DNA from: Platycnemis pennipes
Taxonomy: Eukaryota; Arthropoda; Insecta; Odonata; Platycnemididae
DNA: 64,000 nucleotides
Assembly (NCBI GenBank): GCA_933228895.1
Contig: OW121852.1
Location: forward strand, 109,885,544 to 109,949,543
Direction: 5' to 3'
The notes beneath the pieces are model-generated. The model saw only the letters and a list, made by a program, of their open reading frames with translations, did not search any database and was not told the DNA's origin. The position numbers and the translations under genes are program-made. Positions within the stretch are counted from its first letter, which is position 1. The number at the start of each line of letters is the position of its first letter. This document shows, in pieces, positions 63,393-64,000 of this stretch.

Positions 63393-64000
63393 TTTATGGG
63401 AATATTTTCGGTGACGGGAATCGCATTTTGGGAAAATGAAAAAAGGCGATTTGCGGGAAAAGGAAGCGTCGGAGAGGAAAACGGATGAAATTTTTGGGGT
63501 AATCCATTAGGGGGAATGTTGGAAATCCGTCCCGCGTCCATTGACATGTAGTCACTCCACTCACGAGGTACGGGGTTCGGTACCCGGAGTTGTAATGCGT
63601 ATCACATACTCCGAAGGATACTTGTGCATTCCGAAAAATGCAGCAGTTAATCCTGATGCCTGATTCTTCGGGAACAGTTTTTTCTTGAGGAGGGAAAGGA
63701 ATTAGTTACTGATATCATCTTTACTATTATTATTTCTTGATTTTATATCTGACTTACGTCCTTGCGTTTGGCTATTGGCTTCCAAACGCTTGCAAGGTAT
63801 CCGGCATCAGTGTTGAGAGCTGATCGTTTTGGACGGCACAGAAATATTTCAATGCATGTGAGAAGCAATACAATCCTGTGGTTCAAACCCCTGTACCTCG
63901 AGACTTGAGTGAGAATATGTCAATGGACAATGGACTGCTCTCAAGGGTTCTCTTTTATGCATCTCCTTAAAAGTTTTTCCATTTTCGCCACCGAATCCTC
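63393..64000 (+). repeat. Unit U53 (partial, 608 bp)
   Basis: Head GGGGTAATCCATTAG; private TTCGGTACCC at the B-box-like site (63577), which creates a KpnI site; same +3 change as U52 near 63725. Ends inside arm B, before the CENP-B-box-like motif. Confidence 0.97.

Larger units (their letters stand above)
1..64000. repeat. Satellite DNA array, 1,219-bp unit, about 52.5 head-to-tail copies
   Basis: Every landmark recurs at exactly 1,219 bp, for example TTTATGGGAATA at 1, 1220, 2439, 3658 and onward. All units have the same orientation and no foreign sequence interrupts them. Neighbouring units differ by a handful of substitutions. I use unit coordinates (1 = first T of TTTATGGG). Markers used below are: the head segment 104-123, then 190, 194, 198, 231, 485, 489, 515, 523, 627-628, 681, 840 and 1094. 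Head types: F = AATCCAAAAGGGGGA; S = AATCCAGAAGGGGAA; SR = AATCTAGAAGGGGGA; L = AATCCAAGAGGGGGA; R = AATCCAAAACGGGGA. No gene is supported anywhere. The array starts and ends mid-unit, so both borders lie outside the window. A eukaryotic satellite is the natural reading; the chromosomal location is unknown. Confidence 0.98.

Noticed and set aside
1..64000. CRISPR array or bacterial/phage origin
   Set aside because: Repeats are contiguous 1,219-bp units without spacers, and 64 kb lacks any prokaryotic-style gene.
1..64000. rDNA repeat, telomeric repeat or autonomous transposon array
   Set aside because: No rRNA-like sequence, no short telomeric motif runs, and no reverse transcriptase, transposase or integrase frame was seen on either strand.

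Overview
The whole 64 kb is one uninterrupted block of tandemly repeated satellite DNA. A single unit of 1,219 bp is repeated head to tail about 52.5 times. I number the units U1 (starts at position 1) to U53 (cut off by the window end); the phase is arbitrary. The array runs off both ends of the window, so its true length exceeds 64 kb. I see no protein gene, rRNA, complete tRNA, transposase, CRISPR array or unique-sequence island. The pattern (kilobase monomers, near identity between copies, higher-order blocks of variants, no coding content) fits a eukaryotic nuclear genome, with centromeric, pericentromeric, subtelomeric or B-chromosome heterochromatin as options. I cannot name the species.

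Layout of one unit (unit coordinates). Positions about 12-270 form arm A, rich in purines and CpG, with a tRNA T-arm-like / Pol III B-box-like site at 179-195 and a T6 run at 286-291. Positions 271-404 are a spacer with a small hairpin at 369-394. Positions about 405-665 form arm B, a diverged reverse-complement copy of arm A. Near its outer end, at 648-664 on the minus strand, lies a 17-bp sequence agreeing with the mammalian CENP-B box at 14 of 17 positions. Positions about 740-1219 are AT-rich and mostly CpG-poor, with two TATA-like words.

Layout of the array. Shared base changes define several superimposed levels of duplication. There is a three-unit period in U3-U9, a five-unit block duplicated in tandem (U27-U31 and U32-U36), and a two-unit alternation in U46/U47-U53. 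A long-range pair (U9-U17 and U38-U43) is offset by 29 units at one end and 26 at the other. Only two of the 52 complete units differ from 1,219 bp (U19 is 1,220, U52 is 1,222); U53 carries the same +3 change as U52.

The most noteworthy points are the internal inverted duplication, the CENP-B-box-like motif in every complete unit, the B-box-like site, a short hypervariable segment at unit positions 104-123, and the record of unequal exchange in the higher-order structure. The recurrent 75-95 codon open frames are by-products of repetition and are not called as genes.
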